64,000 bases of DNA, from NCBI RefSeq assembly GCF_003288845.1, contig NZ_NHYN01000003.1, positions 62,001 through 126,000 of the forward strand. The letters run 5' to 3'. The stretch comes from Helicobacter monodelphidis (GTDB lineage Bacteria; Campylobacterota; Campylobacteria; Campylobacterales; Helicobacteraceae). The notes beneath the pieces were generated by a model. The model was not told the DNA's origin. It made no database searches and worked only from the letters and a program-made list of their open reading frames with translations. A program made the position numbers and the translations under genes. This document shows, in pieces, positions 9,197 to 16,677 of this stretch. Position 1 is the stretch's first letter; every line of letters starts with the position of its first letter.

Positions 9197-9835
9197 ATGC
9201 TACTAGAAGCAAAGGGGCTAGAACACACTTTTGACTACCCTTTGTTTCATTCTGTAAACTTGCAAGGTAAGGCGGGCGAGAGCATTTCAATTGTGGGTTT
9301 GAGTGGGAGCGGAAAAAGCACACTTTTGCATATCTTATCCACGCTTTTGCGTCCACAAAAAGGGAGTGTAAATCTTTTTGGGCAGGATATTTATCGACTA
9401 AAAACTGATGACCTTCTTGCAATTCGCCGACATAAAGTTGGTGTTGTTTTTCAATCTCACTATCTATTTAAGGGTTTTGACGCCATTGAAAACCTTCAAG
9501 TTGCAGCCTTACTCACACAACAAGAAATCGATAAAACCTTACTTGAGAAGTTTAAAATCCTACATTTACTTAACCACTATGCAGGTAAGCTCTCTGGAGG
9601 AGAACAACAAAGACTTTCTATTGCAAGAGTTCTCACAAAAAAACCTCAAATCATCTTTGCTGATGAGCCAACAGGAAACTTAGACCAAGAAACCGCTTTT
9701 AATGTGATGGAAGCATTGTTTGATTACATTCAAGAACAAAATGCCCTTTTGGTGCTTGTTACGCACGATAAAGGTTTGGCTAAATGTTGCTCTCATTGTT
9801 ATGAATTAAAAGAACAGCAGTTAATTCTTAGCTAG
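9197..9835 (+). CDS. LolD-like ABC transporter ATP-binding protein
   Basis: A 212-residue stand-alone ATPase of the LolD/MacB/FtsE group. Walker A is GLSGSGKST at residues 34-42, the signature is LSGGEQQR, and Walker B is IIFADEPTGNLD followed by the H-loop VTHDKG. LolD powers release of lipoproteins from the inner membrane together with LolC/E. No permease gene is adjacent, so the partner must be elsewhere, and the exact substrate is open. Its start lies 9 bp after tsf and it is followed 8 bp later by fliR, so it sits within the translation/flagellar operon. Confidence 0.85.
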   Translation: MLLEAKGLEHTFDYPLFHSVNLQGKAGESISIVGLSGSGKSTLLHILSTLLRPQKGSVNLFGQDIYRLKTDDLLAIRRHKVGVVFQSHYLFKGFDAIENLQVAALLTQQEIDKTLLEKFKILHLLNHYAGKLSGGEQQRLSIARVLTKKPQIIFADEPTGNLDQETAFNVMEALFDYIQEQNALLVLVTHDKGLAKCCSHCYELKEQQLILS

Positions 9836-9843
9836 GATTCAGA

Positions 9844-10614
9844 ATGCAACTTGTTTCACTTCTTACAGATGCTGGGGTGGCAAATTTCTTATTCCTCTTG
9901 CTTCGTTTCGCCGGGGTTTTCACATTCTTTCCTTTCTTTGAAAATCAACTCATTCCTGTTAGTGTTCGTGGAGCATTAACGCTTTATATGACTTTGCTTT
10001 TCTATCCTATTGTACCTCATCAAATTCCACCTATGGAACCTATTGCCTTTATTCTGGGTGGTTTATCGGAAATTATGCTAGGATTCTTAAGTTCTGTATT
10101 TCTACAAATTGTCTTTGGAATGATTAATTTTGGAGGTGAAACTATTAGCTTTAGTATGGGTTTGACGATGGCTAGTGCTTTTGACCCCGTTTCTGGAACG
10201 CAAAAAGCCATTGTTGGACAAATCATCGTTATGCTTGCATTATTGATATTGTTAGCAGCAAATTTTCACCACCTCATCTTAGAATTTGTTGCTTTTTCTC
10301 TCACGCAAATTCCGCTTGGCGGATTCGTGTTTTCCCCCCATATTGTTCCTTATATTGTCAAGGCATTCACAAACCTTTTTTTAATCGGCTTTACAATGGC
10401 ATTTCCCATCGCTGCCTTGATTTTACTATCAGATATTATTTTTGGTATGATTATGAAAACGCACCCGCAGTTCAACCTTCTTGTTATCGGATTCCCCGTT
10501 AAAATTAGCCTTGCATTTATGGTGCTTATCGTGATTATTCCTGCAATTATGGTGCATTTTAAACGCGAAATTGCCCTTGCATTTGATGCACTACAAATGT
10601 TTTTTGTGAGATAA
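9844..10614 (+). CDS. fliR: flagellar biosynthetic protein FliR
   Basis: Inner-membrane component of the flagellar type III export gate, forming the FliPQR channel. It has 256 residues with about six hydrophobic segments. Family features include FARxxG-like LLRFAGVFTFFPFFE near the N-terminus, FGGETISFSMGLTMASAFDP, and the C-terminal QFNLLVIGFPVKISLAF. FliP is encoded elsewhere in this window (23079-23942). It is preceded by the ABC ATPase gene after 8 bp and followed by queH after 2 bp, so it is transcribed with the rpsB operon rather than from a flagellar promoter. Confidence 0.95.
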   Translation: MQLVSLLTDAGVANFLFLLLRFAGVFTFFPFFENQLIPVSVRGALTLYMTLLFYPIVPHQIPPMEPIAFILGGLSEIMLGFLSSVFLQIVFGMINFGGETISFSMGLTMASAFDPVSGTQKAIVGQIIVMLALLILLAANFHHLILEFVAFSLTQIPLGGFVFSPHIVPYIVKAFTNLFLIGFTMAFPIAALILLSDIIFGMIMKTHPQFNLLVIGFPVKISLAFMVLIVIIPAIMVHFKREIALAFDALQMFFVR

Positions 10615-10616
10615 AT

Positions 10617-11747
10617 ATGCAAAATGTATCGCAAAGTATCTTGGTTCATATTTGTTGCTCTGTAGATAGCCATCATTTTTTAAGTGAATTAAAAAAACTC
10701 TACCCCACAACAAAAATAATCGGTTATTTCTACAATCCAAACATTCATCCCTTTGAAGAATATACACTGCGATTACTTGATGTAGAACGAAGTTGCAATT
10801 TGCTTGACATTGAATTAATTGATGAAGAATATGATTTTAATCATTGGCTAGTGCAAACAAAAGGTTATGAAGACGCACCTGAAAAAGGTGAGCGATGTGA
10901 AATTTGCTTTTCTGTACGACTGCACAAAACTGCAAAAAAAGCAAAACAACTCAATTTAAAATTTATCAGCACAACTCTTCTCACAAGCCCGATGAAGCCT
11001 CAAGAAGAATTATTTGCGCTGGGAGAAAAAATTTCTACACAATACAATCTTGGCTTCATTTCTCTTGATACACGTTCTTCAGGTGGCACACAACGACAAC
11101 AAGCTCTCGCAAAAGAGGCAAAACTTTATCGTCAAAATTATTGTGGATGTTTATACGCCCTCACAAAACAACGCGATAAAAGCAGCAAACAACCCACAGA
11201 ATTATTCTGCCCAATTTCTCAAAAACATTATGCAGAATTTCCTATACCCCTTCGCCTTGCACTCTACAAGAAACGTATGGAGCTAGAACAAAAACAAATC
11301 CCTTACCGCTTAATTAAGCAACGCAAAATGTTTTATTATCCACAATTCACGATTCTGTATGACCAATTTAAGAATCAACTACCCTGCTATGTTTTAACAC
11401 ATTCTTTATTTCCTTATTGCGGGAATTTAGACAAAATGCGTTCACAAAAAGTTGATATGATAAAACTCAAAAATGGCATTTTTTGTAGCCTCAATTCAGA
11501 GGTGTATATGTTAAGTTTAGAGTTTTATAATCATTTCTTCAAGCGAAAAGATTCAAGCATTACAGAATTATTATTTTCAGGAACAAGCACGGAAGAAGAA
11601 TTAGAATGTAGAAATGCCATTGAAGGCGATAGGCTCGGAAGTAGCCTCATTCTGGTGGTAGATTCTCCGCAAGAAAGCAGGTATTCAATAACACATTTCG
11701 CATTCTTTCAAGAAGAAATTTTAGAGCGAATTGTCACAGAAGAGTAA
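10617..11747 (+). CDS. queH: epoxyqueuosine reductase QueH with C-terminal extension
   Basis: Reduces epoxyqueuosine in tRNA to queuosine without cobalamin. All expected metal and cluster cysteines are present: C13-C14 (HICCS), C94 and C97 (CEIC), C176 and C178 (CGC). The QueH core ends near residue 195. The remaining roughly 180 residues form an extra domain with no motif I recognise, containing LSLEFYNHFF. Starts 2 bp after fliR. Queuosine affects decoding by GUN-anticodon tRNAs, such as the tRNA-Asp(GTC) encoded in this window. Identity is strong; the role of the extension is unknown. Confidence 0.9.
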   Translation: MQNVSQSILVHICCSVDSHHFLSELKKLYPTTKIIGYFYNPNIHPFEEYTLRLLDVERSCNLLDIELIDEEYDFNHWLVQTKGYEDAPEKGERCEICFSVRLHKTAKKAKQLNLKFISTTLLTSPMKPQEELFALGEKISTQYNLGFISLDTRSSGGTQRQQALAKEAKLYRQNYCGCLYALTKQRDKSSKQPTELFCPISQKHYAEFPIPLRLALYKKRMELEQKQIPYRLIKQRKMFYYPQFTILYDQFKNQLPCYVLTHSLFPYCGNLDKMRSQKVDMIKLKNGIFCSLNSEVYMLSLEFYNHFFKRKDSSITELLFSGTSTEEELECRNAIEGDRLGSSLILVVDSPQESRYSITHFAFFQEEILERIVTEE

Positions 11748-11793
11748 TGCTAGATAATAGTGATTTGCTAAAAGAGAATTAAAAATATACAAG

Positions 11794-11811
11794 TTGGAAT
11801 ACTTTTTGCTA
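11794..11811 (+). promoter_or_regulatory. candidate second sigma-54 promoter upstream of flgE
   Basis: TTGGAATACTTTTTGCTA has GG at 11796-11797 and GC at 11808-11809, with exactly 10 bases between them. It is 146 bp upstream of the strong flgE sigma-54 site. A transcript from here would have a leader of about 175 nt containing a small AAACC/GGTTT hairpin. Weaker evidence than the proximal site. Confidence 0.4.
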
Positions 11812-11939
11812 AAAAACCATAATCCATTTAACCCTGCCTTAAAATTTCCACACTAAAACCCCCTCAAATAACCTTAAACCTTTAGGGTTTGGCGATAAAA
11901 AGTCAGAAATCTCCTTTTTATTCATAAAAATTCTTAAAA

Positions 11940-11957
11940 TTGGAACGAAACTTGCTT
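11940..11957 (+). promoter_or_regulatory. sigma-54 promoter of flgE
   Basis: TTGGAACGAAACTTGCTT, with the -24 GG at 11942-11943 and -12 GC at 11954-11955 separated by 10 bases, matches the Helicobacter/Campylobacter consensus closely. It lies 40 bases before the flgE start. Hook gene control by RpoN is established in these genera, and rpoN itself is encoded in this window. Confidence 0.9.
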
Positions 11958-11994
11958 TATACTTTTAAAATTTCAACTTAAAAAAGGATGAACG

Positions 11995-14418
11995 ATGTTA
12001 AAATCACTATGGGCAGGTGTGAGCGGAATGCAAGCACACCAAGTTGGTCTTGATGTTACCAGTAACAATATTGCAAACGTAAATACAACTGGTTTTAAAT
12101 CTTCTCGTGCAAACTTTGCTGATATGATATATCAACCAAGAAGGGGGGCAACAACTCCTCAAGGTGGATTAGGTGGGCTCAATGCTTTTACAATCGGTTT
12201 GGGTGGTAGCGTTAACTCTACAACAAGAGTTCACGAACAAGGTTCCTTAAAGTCTACAAACTGGAAGGGTGATCTTGCTTTAAGCGGTCAAGGATTCTTT
12301 ATTGTTAGTGGAGATGGCGGACGCACTCGTGCCTTAACACGTGATGGGCAATTTGGATTTGACGCACAAGGAAACTTCTTAAACAATGCAGGTTATATTG
12401 TGCAAGGTTGGACAAAAGACATTTCTTCTTTTGGCAAAACATGTGCAATCAATGAAAACCAAGTGGATACAAGCGGACCTATTTCAGGCATTCGTATCGA
12501 TCCTAAAATGGTTATGCCAGCAAGAATGACAGATAGCGTTAAAATTGCAGCAAGCTTAACCTCAAGCGACTACACAGATAATGTAGCTTGTTCTTACGCG
12601 CTTGATAGCAGTGGACATACCATCGCAAATGACAATAATAGAATCTATGATAGTAAAGGTAATAGAACGCAAGTTCCAGATGATATGGGAACTCTATTCT
12701 CTTCTGATGGAAATGCAATGAAACTTCAACATGGACAAGGCATTTGGGTCAGTTATAGAGATACAGAGCTTACAGCAGGTATCAACCAAGCTTATATTAC
12801 ATCAGCAACTGCAACTGTTACACAAAGCATCACACTGAACGGACAAAAAATTTCTTTTGTCAATAACTCAACCTCAACAAATGTAACAAGTGTGGAAGCA
12901 GCAATTAAAGCAATCAATAATTATACCGACAAAACAGGTATTAGGGCTTATGCAAGCGGTTCTACAGGAATTCAGCTTATTAATGATAACTCAATTGATG
13001 GGGATTCTAGCACAAAAAATATCCGCATTGGTGCTGTTATACCTGCTGATGGTGTGTTCTCATTCTTTAAAGATGTCACTATGCTTGATTCTTTTGGTGC
13101 TAAGGAGCTTCCAAATGGTGATATTGTACGCGAAACAGCATTTAACTACAAATACACAACGCAAAGCAACCTACAAATGACTTCTACACAAGGAAGAGTC
13201 TTTAATTCTACAGAAGACTTGCGTCGATGGATGCAATATGATGCAAATATCCAGAAGAACTCTCACGCTGTTTCTATGGCAGCTGCTGCCGGTGGACTTT
13301 TCCCTATTACTATCTCTAACTACTCTATTGCACCGGGGCAAACAGGAGCAGCAGGAACACTATCTCCTTGGGGGCAAGGGACAGCAACCAACCCGCAAGA
13401 GAGTTCAGCATGGACACGTTTGAATTCTGTCAGTGTAACAATGAATGAATGGGGACAATTTGTTATGCAAAACAATCAAGATGGATTGCTTGATGAAGAC
13501 ATTACACAAGTGCCAAATCCAGGACAACTACCGGGTCCAAATAGTGCAAACAACTTGAAAATCAATATTGCGAATTACCAAAGCAAGAAAGTACCAAGCA
13601 ATGTTTTATTTGGTAAGATGATGGGAGGATTAAATACAAGTGCATTAACAGAAGCTGGACCAGTAAGCTCAACAGGAAGCTTTAAAGTACCTAAACTCAC
13701 AACTTCCTTCGATATCTTTGATAGCTTAGGAAATAAGCACACTCTAACAGTTGAATTTAGAAAGAAAGATGATTTAGAGTGGACATTCAGCCTTAAGTTA
13801 CCAGAACCTGCGGAATTCACGCCACCTAATCCTGATATGCCAAATGTATTAGAAGGTGGAAGCATTACTTTTAACCGCAATGGTGGACTTCAGTCTGTGC
13901 AACCCAACAAATTCATCTTCAATCCGCGTTCAGGAGCAACTTCTCCACAAGAAGTTGATATCGACTTTGGACAAAATGGAGTTAATTCAGATTACAAGGG
14001 TGTAACAAGCACAAATGAAGAAAGTGCAGCGAGAAATCACGACCAAAATGGTTGGGCATCAGGGACACTCACAGATTGGAGCTTTGATGCAAATGGTATT
14101 TTAATTGGTGAATTCAACAATGGTAAGAATTTTGCACTTGCAAAAGTTGCTATCGGAACGGTAGCGAATGAATCTGGTTTGAATAGCTGGGGTAATAACC
14201 TCTTTGGAGTTTCTCCAAACTCTGGTGATATTGTTGTGGGTGAGGCAAATAAAGCAGGAAACGCAAATATAGAACCCTCAAAACGCGAACAATCCACAGC
14301 CGACTTGAGTGAGGAACTTACGCAACTTATTGTAATACAAAGGGGTTATCAAGCAAACTCCAAAACCGTAACAACTTCAGACCAAATTCTGAATACTCTG
14401 TTGCAGCTTAAGCAATAA
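11995..14418 (+). CDS. flgE: flagellar hook protein FlgE
   Basis: Polymerises into the flexible hook outside the cell after export by the flagellar type III system. The N-terminal D0 domain has the rod/hook signature LDVTSNNIANVNTTGFK, followed by FADMIYQPRRGA. The C-terminal D0 helix ends with TQLIVIQRGYQANSKTVTT and NTLLQLKQ. At 807 residues it is longer than enterobacterial FlgE (about 400) and comparable to the large hook proteins of Campylobacterota, the extra length lying in the surface-exposed central domains. Monocistronic behind a sigma-54 promoter, with AAAGGATG just before the start. A weak GGCTA...TAGCC hairpin follows the stop. Confidence 0.96.
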   Translation: MLKSLWAGVSGMQAHQVGLDVTSNNIANVNTTGFKSSRANFADMIYQPRRGATTPQGGLGGLNAFTIGLGGSVNSTTRVHEQGSLKSTNWKGDLALSGQGFFIVSGDGGRTRALTRDGQFGFDAQGNFLNNAGYIVQGWTKDISSFGKTCAINENQVDTSGPISGIRIDPKMVMPARMTDSVKIAASLTSSDYTDNVACSYALDSSGHTIANDNNRIYDSKGNRTQVPDDMGTLFSSDGNAMKLQHGQGIWVSYRDTELTAGINQAYITSATATVTQSITLNGQKISFVNNSTSTNVTSVEAAIKAINNYTDKTGIRAYASGSTGIQLINDNSIDGDSSTKNIRIGAVIPADGVFSFFKDVTMLDSFGAKELPNGDIVRETAFNYKYTTQSNLQMTSTQGRVFNSTEDLRRWMQYDANIQKNSHAVSMAAAAGGLFPITISNYSIAPGQTGAAGTLSPWGQGTATNPQESSAWTRLNSVSVTMNEWGQFVMQNNQDGLLDEDITQVPNPGQLPGPNSANNLKINIANYQSKKVPSNVLFGKMMGGLNTSALTEAGPVSSTGSFKVPKLTTSFDIFDSLGNKHTLTVEFRKKDDLEWTFSLKLPEPAEFTPPNPDMPNVLEGGSITFNRNGGLQSVQPNKFIFNPRSGATSPQEVDIDFGQNGVNSDYKGVTSTNEESAARNHDQNGWASGTLTDWSFDANGILIGEFNNGKNFALAKVAIGTVANESGLNSWGNNLFGVSPNSGDIVVGEANKAGNANIEPSKREQSTADLSEELTQLIVIQRGYQANSKTVTTSDQILNTLLQLKQ

Positions 14419-14526
14419 TTTTCAATGGCTAGGGCTTAGGGCTTTAGCCACCTCTTGGGTATTTTATGAGACATTCTGGCTTAGTAGATGTATGCCTCAT
14501 TTAAAAAATATTTCAAGATATTTTGG
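14419..14526. other. intergenic stretch after flgE
   Basis: The gap from flgE to the DUF2156 gene (14419-14783) holds a weak hairpin after flgE (GGCTA/TAGCC near 14427-14449), then the candidate small RNA at 14527-14604, then an AT-rich stretch with a TACAAT -10-like box about 30 bases before the next gene. No open frame of note is present. Confidence 0.5.
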
Positions 14527-14532
14527 TATAAT
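14527..14532 (+). promoter_or_regulatory. -10 box of candidate small RNA
   Basis: TATAAT in TTTTGGTATAATTTCG preceded by a T/A-periodic region. It lies only about 27 bases upstream of a strong intrinsic terminator, so it can only make a very short transcript. Confidence 0.6.
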
Positions 14533-14538
14533 TTCGTC

Positions 14539-14604
14539 GTTTCTCCTTTAAATAGTTTAACCTCCTATTCCAGTTCCTCCATTCTGAAATAGGAGGTTTT
14601 TTCA
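14539..14604 (+). ncRNA. candidate C/U-rich small RNA (RepG-like)
   Basis: A predicted transcript of about 65 nt that starts near 14539 and ends in the U-run at 14597-14602. The 3' half is a terminator hairpin: AACCTCCTATT (14559-14569) pairs perfectly with AATAGGAGGTT (14588-14598), with an inner CAG/CTG helix that presents a C/U-rich loop TTCCTCCATT (14574-14583). The 5' part contains another pyrimidine run, TTTCTCCTTT. Both are complementary to Shine-Dalgarno-type or G-rich mRNA sites. This resembles the design of H. pylori RepG, whose C/U-rich terminator loop binds a G-tract in the tlpB leader. No ORF is present. Expression is unproven. Confidence 0.6.
14559..14604 (+). terminator. intrinsic terminator of the candidate small RNA
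   Basis: An 11-bp perfect stem (14559-14569 with 14588-14598) followed by TTTTTTC. It is one of the strongest rho-independent terminators in the window and is 180 bp before the next gene, so it does not belong to flgE alone. Confidence 0.8.
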
Positions 14605-14783
14605 TTTTTATTAATCTGTTATCTTAATTTTTTGTTTGTGGTCATTTCTTGCGAAAATTATCGCTCTTTAAGTGTAATTATTACAAGCTTAGTCATCTTG
14701 TTTCATAAATTATCACATATAAGATTGTGTAAATAGTGTAATCCTGCTACAATTTCAAATAACAAAATACAGGCGAGGTTAAA

Positions 14784-15671
14784 ATGAATTTTAAACCCAT
14801 TTCTTTAGCAGATAAAGATTTGATTGAAAAGTATCAAAAAGAGGCGGATTATGAAATATCCGACATCTCTTTTACAAATTTATTTTTATGGAGTTTTTCG
14901 CGCTCTATCTCTTTTTGTGAAATTCACGACACCCTTTGCATTCAAACCACTTACCCCCAACAAAAACCTTTTTTATTCCTTCCATTAGGTAAGGGGGATA
15001 AAAAGGCAGCTTTAGAGGAAATTATTGCTTTTTATCAAAGTCAAAATCTACATTTTTCCATTCATTCTCTTAGTCAACAAATGAAAGAAGAGCTAGAACA
15101 AATTATGCCTAATCGCTTTACGTTCACTTATAATCGAGATCGCTCTGACTATGTCTACTCCATTCAAGAATTAGTTGAACTAAAAGGGCGAAAATTCCAT
15201 AAGAAAAAAAATCATCTTAATCGTTTCTATGAGGAGTATCCAAATTTTTCTTATCGAGTTCTGAACATTTCTAATCGTTTTGAATTGATTGAGGTATGGA
15301 ATAATTGGTTTAGCCATACACAAGAACCAACACAAGGATTAAAAAATGAATATATTGGCATCTTAAATGCGTTGGAAAATTTTGAAAATATGAATTTTAC
15401 ATGCGGAATTTTATATGTGAATGATGAAATTATTGCTTTTAGTTTAGGGGAACCGCTAAATCACAATAGTGTTGTGATTCATATTGAGAAAGCAAATATT
15501 TCTTATCATGGTGCATATCAGGCAATAAATCAATTATTTTTAGAAAAGCAATGGCAGAATTATGAATGGGTAAATCGTGAAGAAGATTTAGGAATTGAAG
15601 GATTAAGAAAAGCAAAAATGAGTTATCACCCTGCTTATCTTGTAGAAAAATTTGATGGTTTTTTAATTTAG
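14784..15671 (+). CDS. DUF2156 domain protein (phosphatidylglycerol lysyltransferase C-terminal-like)
   Basis: A 295-residue soluble protein of the DUF2156/LPG_synthase_C type, a double GNAT-like fold. Supporting features are the N-terminal SDISFTNLFLW segment, a central RKFHKKKNHLNRF motif, and the C-terminal WVNREEDLGIEGLRKAK motif with SYHPAYLVEKF. The membrane domain of full MprF proteins is absent, so true lipid lysylation is unlikely; an acyl- or aminoacyl-transferase role is inferred only. It has its own likely promoter and lies downstream of the candidate small RNA; the WYL regulator follows after 67 bp. Confidence 0.82.
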   Translation: MNFKPISLADKDLIEKYQKEADYEISDISFTNLFLWSFSRSISFCEIHDTLCIQTTYPQQKPFLFLPLGKGDKKAALEEIIAFYQSQNLHFSIHSLSQQMKEELEQIMPNRFTFTYNRDRSDYVYSIQELVELKGRKFHKKKNHLNRFYEEYPNFSYRVLNISNRFELIEVWNNWFSHTQEPTQGLKNEYIGILNALENFENMNFTCGILYVNDEIIAFSLGEPLNHNSVVIHIEKANISYHGAYQAINQLFLEKQWQNYEWVNREEDLGIEGLRKAKMSYHPAYLVEKFDGFLI

Positions 15672-15693
15672 CCACAATTTATTAATCTTTTTT

Positions 15694-15708
15694 ATCATAA
15701 AATATGAT
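15694..15708. promoter_or_regulatory. palindrome upstream of WYL regulator (possible operator)
   Basis: ATCATAAAATATGAT is a perfect 6-3-6 inverted repeat located 31 bases before the WYL regulator start and overlapping its likely promoter region. Autoregulation is a guess from position. Confidence 0.35.
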
Positions 15709-15738
15709 ATGATTTGATAATAAGAGTGGGAGGGGAGT

Positions 15739-16659
15739 ATGCAGCAAAATTATGAAAAATTGTCTATTCGTTTGGGAAAAATTTTAGAGTTACTTTATGA
15801 GGGTAAGGAGTTCTCGCTCAAAGAATTGAGTGAGAAATTTGGTGTGAGCGAACGCACTTTACAGAGGGATTTGTATGAAAGATTGGGGGATAAAATCACA
15901 AAGCAAAATGGCGTTTTCAAACTTTTAAACCATACTCAAATCCAGCACCAAAACCGATATGACCGCACAATATCTATTCTTAAAGAGGTAAGTAAGGGCA
16001 TTGGGGAAGATTTTTCAAAAACAGCTGATGAAATTTTTGATCTTTTCAAGATTGCACAAAGGGATTCTTATGCGACAAAGTTATTCCTTGATGATATTAG
16101 TGCAAAAAGTGCACTAATCCATAAAATTGAGAATGCTATTACTCAAAATTTTATTCTAAAAATTCGATATAAATTTCACGATATGCCCATCGAATGTGTG
16201 GTTACGCCTATACAGATTGTATGTTTAAATGGTATTTGGTATTTGATTGCAGCAAATCAAGATGGCATCTGCAAAATTAATATTAATTCCATCGTTAAAC
16301 TAAAATCCAAAAAAGACAAAAAGGGGCAAAATATTCCCCAGCAAAAAAATATTCAAGATATTGTGGGTGAATCTTTTTGCATTAAAGAATCCCGCATTAA
16401 TGTTAAATTACAAATTAATAGCGAAATTGCAGACTACTTCAAAAACAAAAAATTTACAAATTTACAAACAATTATTGAGCAAGATAACAAGAATCTCGTT
16501 GTAGAATTTGCCGTATCGAGCCTTGAGGAAATTAAAGGAGAAATATTGCGTTGGTTACCTTATGTGATTGTTTTAGAACCAAAACTCTTAAGAGATGACA
16601 TACAAAAAACGATTCTTGATTACCAAAAACTACTGAATAATCAAGAATCCTTAGCCTAA
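15739..16659 (+). CDS. WYL domain transcriptional regulator
   Basis: A 306-residue regulator with a DeoR-like winged helix at residues about 8-60 (recognition region KELSEKFGVSERTLQRDLYE) and a WYL domain at about 135-215 containing TPIQIVCLNGIWYLIAA. A C-terminal WCX-like region follows. WYL domains are thought to sense nucleic acids or nucleotides and often control DNA-damage or defence genes. The neighbour is the DUF2156 gene rather than a defence locus, so the target is unknown. SD GGGAGGGGAG precedes the ATG. It converges on the lipoprotein gene at 16678 with only 18 bp between the stops. Confidence 0.88.
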   Translation: MQQNYEKLSIRLGKILELLYEGKEFSLKELSEKFGVSERTLQRDLYERLGDKITKQNGVFKLLNHTQIQHQNRYDRTISILKEVSKGIGEDFSKTADEIFDLFKIAQRDSYATKLFLDDISAKSALIHKIENAITQNFILKIRYKFHDMPIECVVTPIQIVCLNGIWYLIAANQDGICKININSIVKLKSKKDKKGQNIPQQKNIQDIVGESFCIKESRINVKLQINSEIADYFKNKKFTNLQTIIEQDNKNLVVEFAVSSLEEIKGEILRWLPYVIVLEPKLLRDDIQKTILDYQKLLNNQESLA

Positions 16660-16677
16660 TAATTTAGGCTGAAACAC

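Noticed and set aside
11870-11895. AAACC/GGTTT hairpin in the flgE leader as a terminator for a small RNA
   Set aside because: The stem is only about 5 bp and no U-run follows, so it is unlikely to terminate transcription.
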